DNA of 64,000 bases from Coniochaeta sp. PMI_546 (GCA_021432605.1 MU271147.1:248001-312000); one strand, 5' to 3'. Shown: positions 45,810-58,650, numbered from the stretch's first letter. Notes: a model not told the origin generated them from the sequence alone. Numbers and translations are program-made.

Positions 45810-46907
45810 ATGGGTTCAGTGCCAAAGGAAGCAAAGGTTGCCATCATCACGGGCGGAACGGTGGGTTTGACATCTTTTCTCGTCCTCCTTTTGTGTTGCG
45901 TAACTAGGCTGACAAACCCGGCAGAGTGGCATCGGGCTCACCCTCGCCCGGCACCTCCACGCAAAGGGCTGGCGCGTGGCCCTCGTCGGGCGACGCGCGG
46001 ACCACGGCACGCTGCAGGCCTCATCTCTCGACCCCTCGGGCGAGACGGCCGTGTTCGAACAGTGTGATGTGGCGTCCTACCCGGCCCAGGCGTCCATGTT
46101 CAAGAACGTATGGGACAGATGGGGACGGCTGGACCTGCTCATCGCCAACGCCGGCAGCGTCGACGCCGCATCGTGGTACAACTTCCGGCGACGCGGCGCG
46201 CCCGTCGACGACCTGCCGCCCGAGCCCGACACCAGCTGCACCGACACGCACTTCAAGGGCGTCATGTACGGCACCGTGCTGGCGACGCACTTCATGCGGC
46301 ACAACCGGCCCTCGCCGGGCGGCAAGATCATCGCCACGACCAGCATGCTCGGCGTGCAGCCCTGTCCGACCTTCCCCGAGTACGGCTCGGTGGAGGCCGG
46401 GATCAATCACTGGGTGCGGGTCAACGCGCCGCTGCTGAAGAGCAAGGAGAACATTACCATCAATGCGGTCATGATGGGACCGGCCATCACGCCTGTCATG
46501 CCTGGGCTGGCCAAGGCTTTTATGCCGGAACAGTAAGTTGACCGGCGTGTGCCTGAAGGAGGAAGAGCCGAGGGGAGGTTATGTTCCTGATCGTTGCTGA
46601 CCCACTGAATCTCATATACAGTCTCGTACTCCCCGCCACGATCATCAAGGCGTACAGTCTCTTCATCGACGACGACGACAACAAGCGGGCAGGCGAGACG
46701 GTGGAGACGGCGCACGACAAGCTGTTCTGGCACGAGATCCCGGAAGAGAAGGCCGGCGAATGCAGTGTGCGCAACAAGCTGGTGTACGAGCCGTGGTTCG
46801 CCATGATCCATGGCGAGGAAAGCGGCCTGGAGGACGCGCTGCATGAGCCGCCCGAAGGCAATGCCGAGGACGCGGGCCGGGTGAAGGAGTTTGAGGTGGG
46901 CATGTGA
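45810..46907 (+). CDS. Short-chain dehydrogenase/reductase with YxxxE in place of YxxxK
   Basis: Rossmann-fold oxidoreductase family member. Exons are 45810-45860, 45925-46532 and 46622-46907 (introns 64 and 89 nt), 314 residues. The cofactor loop TGGTSGIG is split by the first intron; RR after the second strand (LVGRRADHG) favours NADP. LIANAGS is intact. The catalytic Ser is 157 in ATTSMLG, and Tyr is 170 in EYGSVEAG, with the normal 13-residue spacing. The position that should be Lys (Tyr+4, residue 174) is Glu. The C-terminal extension is long and acidic. It lies 780 bases upstream of the NmrA-like gene on the same strand. It may be a low-activity or non-catalytic member, or use another base; substrate unknown. 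Confidence 0.87.
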
Positions 46908-47688
46908 AGTCAGAGGCACACGTGGTGAAGGTTGCGGGAAAGGCATATGCGAGGAGGCCCTGCTTGCGAGAGTCTAGTTTTCCAGCCAGCTTATGTTTTG
47001 ATTGTTTAGCTTTTTCGACACACCGTGCTGGCTGTCCACAGGACTGGACAGGACTAGACATGTCATCTGTCCAGTGTTGTTATCTTAAGCAACATTGTTG
47101 AGTAAGCACAGCAGTCTGCTGCTTATTTTTGCACAAATGCCGGCCATAGTGTAAAGCATAAGCTCATCGAAATTCAAAGGTCCGCCTGGCGGAGCGGAGC
47201 GTGCCGTTAGCTACCCGTACCAGACCCATTAGCAGTCTCGCTTAAGCTTACCCAACTGTGCGGGAAGCTTCATGTTACGTACCAGAGTTACTTTGGTAGG
47301 TGGGGATCGTATCATAGTGTAGTGGATAACAGGGCATGGGTTACTTGCCCAATGCGCTATGTGGATGTGGGGGTGCGTATGTGGGTTCCCCTTGTCTACT
47401 GCATAGTATCAGTGCCGATTACGTCTGATCACACTGTGCACCCTTGACTTTATTTTGATTGAACCTCAGAGCTGGAACCGATACTCCGTGGTCTGGGCCT
47501 TCGTTGCAACCTTGTCAAGGACGAGATGGTTGTCGTGTCTGGCTTTCCTCTAATTTCTACCCCTTTTTCACCTCCGTCTCCTCATTGCCTATCACTGCCG
47601 CTGTTCTCCACGGGGCACCTCGCGTAGTTTCACTTTCGACAGGAAAGAAGGGATTCACTTACACGGGTCGATTACACGCTGCTTCATC
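46908..47688. other. Intergenic region between the SDR and NmrA-like genes
   Basis: Holds the SDR 3' flank and the NmrA-like promoter; the last 200 bases form a C/T-rich leader. A stretch near 47280-47390 superficially resembles a tRNA A box but does not fold into a tRNA. Confidence 0.5.
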
Positions 47689-48835
47689 ATGTCCAACGTC
47701 AAGCTCATCGTTGTCACTGGGGCCACGGGCGCCCAAGGCGGCTCCGTGGTCAGTATACTGAAGAAAACACCCGGTTGGAAAGTCCGCGCCGTGACTCGCA
47801 ACCCCGAGAGCGAGGCTGCGAAGGCGCTGGCCGCCGACGGCTCGGTTGAGGTAGTCCGCGCCGACTGGGAGGATGAAGCGTCACTCGTAAAAGCATTCAA
47901 GGTATGCACCCACCGGTCGCCCCGTCTATCTTTGATCAGCTCACCAACGTCCTCCCCCTTTCTCTCCCACTGCAGGACGCCGCCGCCGTCTTCGCCGTGA
48001 CCAACTGGTGGGAGTCTCTCTTCTCGGGCAAGTCGCAGTGGGAGTCGGGCGAGATCGAGGAGCGCCACGGCATGAACCTCGCCCGGGCGGCCGCCAAGAC
48101 GCCCACCCTCGAGCACTACATCTGGTCGACGCAGCCCAGCGCCAAGCGCGCTCTCGCCGGCAAGCTCGAGGCGCCTCACATGGACTACAAGGCCAACGTC
48201 GACGCCCGCATCAAGGCCGAGCTGCCCGAGCTGGCGAGCAAGACGACGTACCTGTACTTTGGGTACTATCCGCAGAACATGGCCTACTTCCCGCTGCTTA
48301 AGCCCTTTGAATACGTAAGTTTTTCTCCCACACAAAACAGAAAGAGAAAAGAGAAGAAAATAGGCTTGAACGTTTCGGTTTTCAAGTTGCTGACGTTCCA
48401 ATGCTCCAGCCCGGAACCGGCCAGTACATCCAGCTGCTCGCCACCGACCCGCAAGCCAAGGTCCTCCTCGCCGGCGACATGGCCGTCAACCCGGGCATCT
48501 GGGTGCGCCAGGCCCTCGCCACCGGCCCCGCCGCCTTCGGCAGGTACGCCAACGTCGCCCTCGAGCGCTGGTCGTTCCAGCAGATGATGGACAAGTGGAG
48601 CGAGATCACGGGAAAACGGGGCCTCGTGGTCCAGGTCTCCGAGGACGTGTGGACGAGGCTCTGGGGGCCGGCGGGGACCGAGATCGCGTGGCAGTTCAAG
48701 TTTGGCGAGATCTGTGATCCGTGGGAGGTCAGGGACGACTTCATCTCGCCTGAGGAGCTGGGCATTGACCCGAGCGAGGTCGTGGGGTTCGAGGGTACGA
48801 TTAGGAGGTTGGCTAGCAGCGGCGTGTTTGATTAG
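47689..48835 (+). CDS. NmrA-like NAD(P)-binding protein, 325 aa
   Basis: Atypical SDR of the NmrA/isoflavone reductase-like group; characterised relatives either sense NAD(P) redox state as regulators or reduce small molecules. Exons are 47689-47901, 47976-48314 and 48410-48835, all joined in phase 0 (introns 74 and 95 nt). The dinucleotide loop GATGAQG is at residues 11-17; the second strand ends RAVTRNPESEAA, suggesting NADP. WWESLF, the W-S-T block (HYIWSTQPSA) and YYPQNMAYF follow the family pattern. The C-terminal substrate domain is complete, ending in GFEGTIRRLASSGVFD. There is no catalytic YxxxK pair. It is co-directional with the SDR upstream, which suggests possible shared use, unproven. 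Confidence 0.9.
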
Positions 48836-49015
48836 AGCAGATGAGACTGCAAGACGCGTCTTTCAACTGTCGCCTCATGACTGCTTTACTGCAGTATGGC
48901 CTAATATTGCTCTCAGATAGTAAATCACTGTCAGTGTTGCCTAATGATCATATTGAGCACAAGCAATCTTGTCCATATTATCTACCTGAATGTACCTTTG
49001 AGCTTATGGCCTCTA

Positions 49016-50560
49016 TCATACCAAGACTATGTGGTGTTCCGGCTTTACACATTTTCGCCACAGGGCTGGCGTAGCCAACTCAGAGATGATTCTCGACATC
49101 CATGGCGGTGGTACCATACACCTTGAGCTCCCTCTCGACGTTGGTAGCATGGGCCTTTCTTTTGCACCAATTGGGCTGTATAATATAGTCTCCATGCCAT
49201 CTCTGGCAAGCAAAGGGAAAGTTTCTAGTACTTGGACGGCACCATCTTCTTTTTCCCAGTCTACTTCTGCTCTAGCCAAATAGTTTGGACGCCGTGTCAG
49301 CAAGAGATTGTTTATATTGGATGCCATGTCACGGACTCCTCTTGTTCCAAAGAGCAAGATCGCCCGTTTTCCACTTGAAACCGTGGCCTCAGCCACTAAG
49401 TTGAGCAAATACGGCATCGCCACATCCGACTACTCGTTGCTCACGACGTCGACGCGCTTAGCGAGCCCTCCCCAAAGTACACCGAGCTTCGACACATCAG
49501 GTAGCTCCGACCTGCTGCATTTGCAGAGCAGTGTCCTTTCCCAGACCAGGTCGAAAAAGAGAGGAAAAGAAACAAAACATGCAATTAGTTCCAGGGCAAG
49601 CATGTATAACCGTCTACCCGAAGAAGAGCAACGCAGTGACTTCTGGCCCGTCAAGGGAGTAGTGGGAGTCTCGGACACCACGTAGTCGAGCGGCACGCGG
49701 CTCGAAGCAGATGTAGCTGTGCCTACGCGTTGCTGGCAGATCTGCTAACCCCGAGGGCTGATAACTCAGGCCGTTGTCATGGTTATCCGCTCTTTGTAGA
49801 TTATAGCGCTGGTCTGGTCGCCGAGCTCGAAGTCATCTTCCTTGATGGGTGGGACGGGCAGACAGGATGCGTCCGGGAAGCTGGCGACAGTGGTTATTCG
49901 TAGCATGATAGCATATATCTGCGTTGTCATTGTTGAATCCTGATTGTGCAGGAAGACGATACCTCTCTGTGACACTGGATCTCTTAGTAGTGTATGTTCG
50001 TATGGGATAGGGGCTGCGTACCTGTGGCGACAGGTCTCAAGTGACATCGCCATAATCATCCAGCGGGGGTATGGCCAGGAGCCCTCGCACTTACGGCCAT
50101 CGACCGGAGTATAGGGATGGTGTCTGTACTGATCAAGAGAACCTGTGTAATCAGGCTTGTTAGCACATGGCGTGATTACATCAATACCAGCAGCGGTGTT
50201 AGAGTGTTCGGTTGCCAGGAGTTCGATATACCAGATTACACTTCTTCCATCTCGATGGTCGGGACGGCTCATTCGTGAGGTTCAGCACCACTTGTCTTTC
50301 TCGCGTTTTAGCGACCACCGTTGACCGCACCCAAGGGGCTAGATAAGCAGCGTATACCGTTGTCGATGCCTAGTTGTGGAAGGAACTGCCGAAGAGATGG
50401 TGAATGCCGTCAACCCAGGCGAACATGATGCTATCGCCGGCGCCTGCCATTTCATACCCCTTTCCAAAAGGAGCAAGAAGTTCGACCAACGGTCACAAAG
50501 CCACAAGCCAAGGTGCGACACGGTGACTGCTTTGGGACCGAAGGTCTAGATAAGACGCAA
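49016..50560 (-). other. Coding-like fragments, unassembled hypothetical gene or relic
   Basis: Several minus-strand stretches have the C/G-ending codon preference of real genes but lie in different frames. One is 49766-50272, ending in ELGDQTSAIIYKERITMTTA. Another, near 50385-50490, contains MAGAGDSIMFAWVDGIHHLF, which faintly recalls a cupredoxin-type metal-site strand. A third, near 50450-50550, contains TFGPKAVTVSHLGLW. A 135-codon frame lies at 49016-49423. Splice-like signals (GTAAGT, CTAAC and CACAG/TACACAG) occur between them. I could not build one credible gene model and do not recognise the family. It may be a multi-exon secreted-protein gene or a decayed one. Confidence 0.25.
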
Positions 50561-53500
50561 GCTAGCAATGTGGTTGAATCAAAGTCAGACGATATATTGA
50601 ATCATGCGGAGCATGCAGTTCCAAGTTGGGATCCAATCTGCCGGTATCAGCTTCTGTGCTCTGGATAATACGGTAACCACAGGGTCAAGAATGTAATGTT
50701 CGATATTGAACCACTGCGCAAGAAGTAATAGAGGCCCCTGAAGTTGCCCATTGTTGGCAATCACTTATCTGCAAAAGATTCTTACAACAATATACAACAT
50801 ACACAAGCGGTGCACACTTCAAGTGGCATCTTGTAACTCCTCACTCCGTATCAATGGCTAAAGGCTAACAATACCCTGACTAGAACCAGGTGCTGCAAAA
50901 AGCTTGAGAGAGTGACCAGTGTCAACGAGAGACACACCGATCACCCAGCGAAGTAGAAGATGCACAAGGATAAGAGGCCGCAGGTCGAGAAGATGTGATC
51001 TAGACCTAGCTTCCACCGTGTCTCACTTGCAACGACGCCACGCTTCTGATTTTGGAAGCTCAATGGAGGAGAGCTCGTTCTGTTGGCTCTGCGCGGAATA
51101 TCAATCAGTGTCAGCACCCGTGAGGCCTGGCCACGCCGTATGAAATGCCTTTGCCGTACGCCTTTTTGGCAGGATTATGCTTGTTTGGCGTGGGGAAAAT
51201 GTGACAGGTCATACTAGACTAATCCGCCCAATGGGGTTTTGTGGTCTGATCATTTCTTGTCTGATCTCGTGCATCGCGATGTACGGCATGTACCGCAAGT
51301 GGCACGGGCAACCCTACAGCTGGTGTCTGGCACCGTGAAGTTTGGGGGTCTAGGTGTTTCTTGAGCTTGCTTTTCGCGGAATGTGGTGCGGCTGGGCCAT
51401 CCACGTTGCAGCAGTTGTGTTGGGCTTGTGGTACTCAGAAGCCCCCCTCCCCAATTCCCCAAGACGAAATATACTTGGCTGATGCTCGTAGCATAGTAAT
51501 GAGGCTGAACCTTCCTCAGGGATATATCATGTTCGGGTCTTTCAACGGGACATCCATCCATCTCGGTCCGTCGTTCGCGATACCTGGTCTCGGACCGAAT
51601 CGTCGGCAATAGTGGCATAGCTTTAACATTGTGGCTTCGAGAGGACAATCGAGGGCGCTTTTGGATGTGAGACACTCGAGAGGCTGGCTGGTCTCTCGCT
51701 GCCGCTATCGTGAGCTGCAGTATGCACAAGCCTTTGGAGCTTGATGAGGATACAATATTTGCAGAGTGTTTGACAGACTGAAAAAGGTTGGCAATGGCGT
51801 TTCCTTCTTTTAGTCTTGTGATTGGTATGAGGCCTGCAAGACACAGGCGCCATGGGCCAAGTCATTTGTCCATCACTGAGTCTTTATCAGTACCTCAAAG
51901 TTCGAATGTGGTCGAGTAGTAGAGACAGGCGAGGGGTTCTTCTGTCTGCCTGGAGGGTGTTCCGATTTTGTCCTGGTCGTTGGTTATATCACGCCATGGC
52001 TGCGATGGTCCTTGCTGTTTTAAGCTGCATCGCGATGCGCTTTCGCCAGAAGTGGAAGAGATCTGTTCGTGCATACCGCGTAGTTCGCGACGTGATCGCC
52101 CTCTGGAACCAACAGATTCTTGGCCATCGAGTAAACTATTTTGGTCGCGATCGGACATCGTGACGATGCATGCCACTGTATCATGCCTTATCCTTTCCAT
52201 CTTCTATTTGCACCCTGGGCGCAACAGAAAAACAGACCTGATGACCAGCCCGTCCTGCGTCTGATCAAGGCAAGGTCAAAAAGTCTATTCATCTCATTGC
52301 TGAAGGTAATCGAAGTAATTATTTGGACCTGCCTGCCTCGTATTCAGTGGTGCTTACCTAAGGTGGGTAGCGGTACCTTTCGTACCGCATCATCCATGTT
52401 GGTGCTGCAACACGGCTCAAACCAAGGCCGGTGATGGCTTGCAAAAAGCAAATTCAATGACAAGCACATTGGTTCCAGCCATCCCTTCAGCGTGTTGTTA
52501 TATGCAGAGCGAGGAGTCAATGACTGCTTGCACTCGAACTTGGATACCATTCTGAAGCGACAGGCTTGCTGTAGGAGAGTCGACCAATGCAACCATCACA
52601 GTCTCGGAGAGGCAAGTTTGTAAAACCGCCAGGAGCAACTCTCACTCGAGAAGCACTAAGGTAGACTTAAGAGGTTCCTCAGCTGCCCGTCCCGTCGGTT
52701 GGCGTGTGAGACAGGGCCAACGCATGTCTACCTTTCTAGAAGATATGGAGTGACAATGTGGTTCAGACTTACCTAGCACTGCTAACGTACGTATTGAGGG
52801 GCTACCTTACTCGTTTCGTCCTTCATCGCTATCCCTGAGTGAATCCTTAGGTTGTTTTGGTCCCTCAACATTAGTCTCCGGTTTTCAGAAGTCTCTTCAT
52901 AACCTGAGCGCAAGATCAATGTCCCCTGCATGGTCAGACATTCTCTACCTCGAGGCTGGGCCAAATAGAGCCAAGCTACAGAGAATGTCTATACCTCCAT
53001 ATCTTATTACTCGATCTGTTGTTACCTTGAGCTTGCTGTCATGGTATCTTGTGTAGTATTACCAAGATCGGGCTGCAGGATCTGCATCCGACAGGCAAAC
53101 ACCGTACCGGGTTTGGCGGGGTCACCGCAAGGATTCACCAAAAAAAAAAGAAAGTTTCAACCTCCCGATTGGCCAGGGACTGACCGTCTCGGCCAACTTC
53201 AAGGTCGATTTGCCACAAGCTGTGTTGTGGTTGCACAGATTTGCTCTTCCGGAGCAAGATGACCGCCCACATCCCTCCCAGTTGCAAGTCACGATGGCCT
53301 TCAAGACGACCCCAGGGGAAGTTCATGTGTAAATCATGAAACAGAGTAGGCAAGGGGCCAGTCATGACGCATTGGATGTGCGACCGGCGAAGGGGAACAT
53401 AGATACCGTTTCCCTCCGGGCCACTCAGATACAAGCAGTGAGTCTGCGGTGATACTGTCTCAAGGTGTGGCTTCTTGGAGCTGAGCAGGTGGGAGATGCC

Positions 53501-55153
53501 ATTTGGAATGGCAGATCATGCTGTTGTGCCAAATGTCCATTGCTCTGTCTGGCTCATCCCTTGGAGCGCCACCACCGCCAGGAACAGGTCGTACCAGATT
53601 CATATACACAACGTGTACTTTACCTTACCTACCACAGCACACACATACAACTACCTCTACGTGTATGTGTAGATCAGTCTTTCTGAGCCGAATGATAACC
53701 AGGGGCAAGACCGAGTATTAGCTCCAAGACTAATTGGCTGGGAATATCTCGGCTGCGCTAGGAATGCTAACCCTCAATGTCCGGCATCTCGCCCGCTGCG
53801 CACTCCAGGGGTACCAACACACACGTACTCCAACCTACTCCTACGAGTACGGTCCTACGGCCACTTACAATCTCAATCAATTGTCGGTCTACACTGCGTA
53901 CTGTGGTATACTATCGTAGTGTACATAGACATACTGTGGATAGAGCCAATGCAGGTTCTACTGAAAGGGGCAGGCCGGCAGTTAGACTCACTACAGACCT
54001 ACGAGACATCACCACTACGAATTTTTTTCCCACCTGTCTCTCACGGGGTCCGCGAGGTGAGTCTCGCCCCCTCGGGCATGTGGGATCGTGGATCGTGTTT
54101 CTTCAGCTCGGAGATGACAAATAATCAGTTGCTGCCTCCACTTCTCCGATGTCTCCAATCTCTCCAATCTCGAGTGATCCTCCAATCGAGCAATAGAAAG
54201 ACAAGAAAAGAGGAAAAGAAAAGCAAATGTGAAGGCGGCCGAGCTGAATCTCGATCGTCAATCTATGGGAGGACTCGAAATCTCAGTTGTGCAAATTGAC
54301 CTGTCATGTTTGTCTCTTCCCAAAATGGACGTGGCTGCGGTTGGCATGCGAAGCATGTCTGGTCCTCGTCTTGGTTGGCTGGTGCTGTCAATCTGATGCC
54401 GGAGGTGCATCAGACATCTACGCCACACGAGGCGCGAATCGACACTAGTGGCAGGCGAGCATGCCCACCAGCCCGACCAAGCAGGCCAAGTCGGTCTCAT
54501 TCGAGTTTGGCCCACCCCCGGGACATATGATCGACAAAGATGTGCCGCCGGGATGGCTCGTCTGACCATCGGCCGATCCACAACCACCGGGACCCTCACA
54601 GCTGCCTCGATATCAACCTCTTGTCTGCACTGCTGATGTCGTGAGCCAATCGCGACCGCAACCGTGCCGTGCCGGGGTTTGACCCCCTGCCCCCTAGTCC
54701 TTGACTAGTTCCCCAACCTGTCGGATACGGTGTGGCATCCCTTGGCCGCGGAGGATCACATTCACGGACGCACCCTGTTGTAGCTTAAGTGTGAGCCCTA
54801 GGCACGGAGGGCAGGATATTAGACAAGGTAGCTGGACAACCAACTGCCCTTCCCTCAAAGTAGACGCGGGTGCGGGGGTCCCTGGCTGCGCGCCATGCAC
54901 AACATCTATCTCCTGGCGAAATCAAGAGACCGAGTCGAGGCCTCTCCTTGAGAATTCCAGCTATCCGGACCCGTGGAATCGGGTCGTCTTGTTTAGGAAC
55001 AATCGCCGTGTCTTGTCGTTATCACACTTGATGTTGCTTTCCCCTCGTGTAACCACACTCACCTGGCATCGGCCAGCCGCTCCTCGACGCCCGCGCTGCC
55101 ACCGGATGCCAGCCGTCTAACACTCGGGAAGTGCCGAGACGTACGACGGGGGA

Positions 55154-55160
55154 TATATAA
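55154..55160 (+). promoter_or_regulatory. TATA box upstream of the 617-aa protein gene
   Basis: TATATAA lies 77-83 bases before the chosen ATG at 55237, and no other ATG lies between them. This supports that start. Confidence 0.5.
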
Positions 55161-55236
55161 TACCCATCACTGGGTGTCGTAGCCCTTCCCACATCTGGCA
55201 CGGAGACCTGTGCTTTATCCCTTGCAAAAATCGTCT

Positions 55237-57328
55237 ATGTCTACTCTCACACTCGAGTCGGTGTCGAGTCAGCGCTATAAGCCTAGCGCATACGAGCAAG
55301 TTATGAACCCTCCGAGACACAACTCAACGGACATGAAGCCCGCGGACAAGTCGCAGAACTCGATTACTGACAGCCCCCAATCAGGGGCCGAGGTCCCGAA
55401 GGTCGATACTCTCAAGGTAGGTTTTGACAATGAGACGTATTTCAGTGAAGGAAGGCAAGGGTTATGAGCCGACACAAAATGAGAGCTCGACTAACAACGT
55501 CGATCATTCGCCAGGATCAAATTGGCGGATCGGCCAGTCATAGCCCATTGGTCAGAGACCCCAAGGAGGACATGGGAGGGGACTCCATGAGCAAAGCCGC
55601 AGGCCGAGAAGCACCTGCGAGGCTCAGCGGCGATGCTACACACACTGAGAATCCCTTGGGTATGCCGCATGCTGCGCTGGACCCTACAGGTCCCGATAAT
55701 CCACAAAAGCAACAAGCTTCTGAGCCCCGGCGACACGACTCTGCCGACCATGGCAGAGTAAGCACAAGAGTATGTGATAGCGCCTCACCTATTAGAAGCC
55801 TTGTGGTCTTGTCTCTGACCTGTGTTCCGTACGGAATCAGCCCAGTCTTACCGACCTGCTTCAAGGCGGACGGCCTGGTGACAGCTTCGCATCGACATCC
55901 ACGAGCTGGAAACGCACTGCAAGCCCAAGCTCCGAGGACGGTGAGGATGGCACCACGGGTAGTCCCAAGAAACGCAGGCGCACAGACGACGTCACAAACT
56001 GTCCTTCTGCCGAGGTAGGCATCCGCAGAATGCAATGCACATCGGCGCTCGTGCTAATTGATGCTGCGTAGAGCGATAGAGCTCGCCCTTCTTCCAGTGG
56101 GCCGATGGAGGGAGTTCGCGAGACAGGTAGTTCGGCTCCACCACAAGGTCGAAAGCCCTCACTGCTCCAAGCGACGTCTTCTTCAACACTGAACCAGCTG
56201 CTAAACCCCCAACCGCCTCGCACCCCCCTGTCGGTCGAATCGCCTTCTTCACTCGGCAGCGTCGGCTCGGCCAGGGCACCTCCGGCTTATCGGACTCTGG
56301 CACCCTCTCAGCAAGCCCGGTCTGGAACAGCGGGCAAACCATCTGCGCGAGTTCCTCTTCCAGGGCACAAGCCGACAGCGTCGACCAAGACGGCAGCAAT
56401 ACCGCCCCGGAACACGCAGAGGGAGAAGGCGATTCTGCCGCAATCGAAGCGCCTTCCTCGTCGGGACAGCCAAGGCATACTCTCTCCCACGGAAGCAAAA
56501 CCCAGTGCGTCGGCTCCGCCAAATCGTACGCGTCAAGAGAGTACTACCGAGGCGACACCCTTGGTCCCCAGCAGACACGGCTCCGCTTCAGCAGCACAAG
56601 GCACCACTGCGAAAGACAAGGCCGACGCCAGTAGACCTCCCGTGAGCCAGCCATACCACCACCACAAACTGCCGAACTCCAGGAGCACCTCCCCACCAGA
56701 CTCTGGCTCCACCTTCCACCACCACCGAATGCCCGAAGCGGCGTCGTCAAGCGGCACACGCGACGAGACGGTCTCCTTCGAAGCCCCGGTCTGGGAGGGA
56801 GGCAGACGGCACAGCCTCGCCACGCTGTCGATGCCGCTCCCGACGCCCCCCAGCTTCGACCACGTCCCGCTGCGCGCGCCGCTGCCCCGCCGCAGCTCGG
56901 ACATCCCGGTCTCGGACAGCGATGGTCAACGGCCCACGCTGCCGCCGTGGGACACCCTGGTCCAGACACGGAAGCGCACCAAGACCGTCAAGCAGCCCGG
57001 TCCGACCCTGGCGCCCATCGGCCTCACGCTTCCCCCGATCATAGGCCACCATCATCATCCCTCGCCCCCCAAGCCCCAGCACGACCCGTCGCCGCCGGTC
57101 ATCGACGAGGAAGACGAGGAGGAAGAAGACGAGGGGAACCAGCGGGACCCCTCCATGTTCGCGTCGGACAGACCGCGCGGGGTGGAACCGCCCGAGGTGA
57201 CGATCCCCCTCAGGCCGGAGGAGACGGCGGGCCGGTGGCTCGTCGACAGGAACGAAGAGTCCCGTCCGGGCACCGAGACCTTTGAGCTCTGGCCTCCGCC
57301 CCCGCCTGCGCCGGCGCCCGCTTCGTAA
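55237..57328 (+). CDS. Large disordered, probably nuclear protein, 617 aa
   Basis: Four exons: 55237-55416, 55515-55757, 55841-56014 and 56072-57328. All introns (98, 83 and 57 nt) are in phase 0 with clean GT-AG ends and branch sites. Frame continuity is convincing: exon 3 reads LTDLLQGGRPGDSF...SPKKRRRTDD, the last part a classic nuclear localisation signal at about residues 180-190. The rest is Ser/Pro/Thr-rich with many possible proline-directed phosphosites, poly-His (GHHHHPSPP), an acidic run (DEEDEEEEDEG), and a C-terminal segment (EVTIPLRPEETAGRWLVDR) ending in poly-Pro/Ala. No DNA-binding or enzymatic domain was recognised. It may be a transcription or signalling adaptor; that is inference. 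Confidence 0.78.
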
Positions 57329-58305
57329 GTAGTTGTTCCTTCTCCACGATCCGTGCGACGATTCAGACGACTGAGAAGTTTCTGCATCCTGCAAAGAGAA
57401 CGAGATGTTTTGTGTGTGGTTTTTCTTTATATAATGTGATCACGACTGTATATTAATGACGATGTCCTGGTTGCTTTTCGAGGCTTTGACAGACACCCTG
57501 GCGCTGGAGGGGTTGGTAAATCCTGTTGTTCCGTTTGAGCCTATCTTTGCTCTTTTCCTCGATTCTGGAGAAACGTGAGGGAGACAATCACTGCTATGGT
57601 GCAGTTGATGATATAACCAATCCTGTCTGCTCAACCTCACATGGATCTTGATGATTGCTGTGTGCGAGCGCTGGCTTGCTTTGAGGTAAAGGAAGGGGAT
57701 AGAGGAAACGTCTCTGGGAATGACGAGACTCGTTACCTAAGTATTAGACCTTCTCTAGGCCTGTGTATGACCGCGGCTGCATCATCATCTGGATATATTG
57801 CGGGTGTGGTGGTATCTGTAGCACAACCCTCCCTCGTGGTTTCATATAGAGGTCTTTGCTGCTTTCTCTGTCGTGTCATGTCACACTGCAGAATTGCAAC
57901 AGCGAGCAATAACAGACCATAGCACCCATAGCGAGGCACAGCAAGCCAGGCCCGGTGAGACATCTTCCTCCCGTTTAGCGTCCGTCCATAGGGCTTAATC
58001 GCAAGCGGATCGTCGCGTGCGTACATTACTATGTAAGCGCTAAACAGGTTTACTGGCCACGCATAACCGGGAACTATCATGGTGTTCGCGAGCCAGAAAC
58101 ATGTTCTTAGGTTTTGAGACAAGAGGAGAAATGTCGATCACTGCGCTACGACATGACCTACCGAATGGCGTATTCTCGAGTACTTGTAACTAAACCAAGA
58201 CACGACCACGGATTCCTCGGCCCAGGTTCAGTTACGTGTACACCCAAAGACTACCTACTGTAGATCTGTTGCCAGAAGCTACACTGGGTAGACGATCTGA
58301 GATCG

Positions 58306-58335
58306 GTCACCAGTGGAGAGGTCACCAGTGGAGAG
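58306..58335. repeat. Perfect 15-bp direct tandem repeat
   Basis: GTCACCAGTGGAGAG occurs twice head to tail (58306-58320 and 58321-58335) without change, about 0.9 kb upstream of the Mid2-like gene. It may be a recent duplication or a paired protein-binding site. Confidence 0.85.
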
Positions 58336-58650
58336 GCAGGAGAGGCCAGCTGGCGCGCCCAAAATACACAACCGGCATATCGTCGGCGAGACGTGTGTGG
58401 CACTGCTGGCGGGGCGCAGTACGTCGCGCCAAATCAACTCTGAGAACTGTCGCTCGCAAGTTGTTTTTCTGTCAGCACGAAGGATGCTCAAGGAAAGCTT
58501 CCAATCATATACTATGTAAAATCGATCGTAGGGTATTCAATATGACAGCATCCCATTCTATTGTACCTGCCTAAGGTAGACAGATGACTGTAAAAACAAG
58601 CCCAGTTGCACCGGTTCTGTTGCATAAGAGGTTGCACAGTGGCAGTTGAC

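Larger units (their letters stand above)
48836..55236. other. Gene-poor 6.4-kb region
   Basis: The largest interval without a confident gene. The NmrA-like 3' UTR is at its left and the promoter of the 617-aa protein at its right. Apart from the coding-like fragments at 49.0-50.6 kb, the frames are short, overlapping and without family resemblance. No tRNA, long repeat or transposon end was seen. Confidence 0.5.

Noticed and set aside
47280-47390. tRNA-like A-box string (TAGTGTAGTGG)
   Set aside because: No matching T-arm (GGTTCRANTCC) at the right distance and no cloverleaf pairing.
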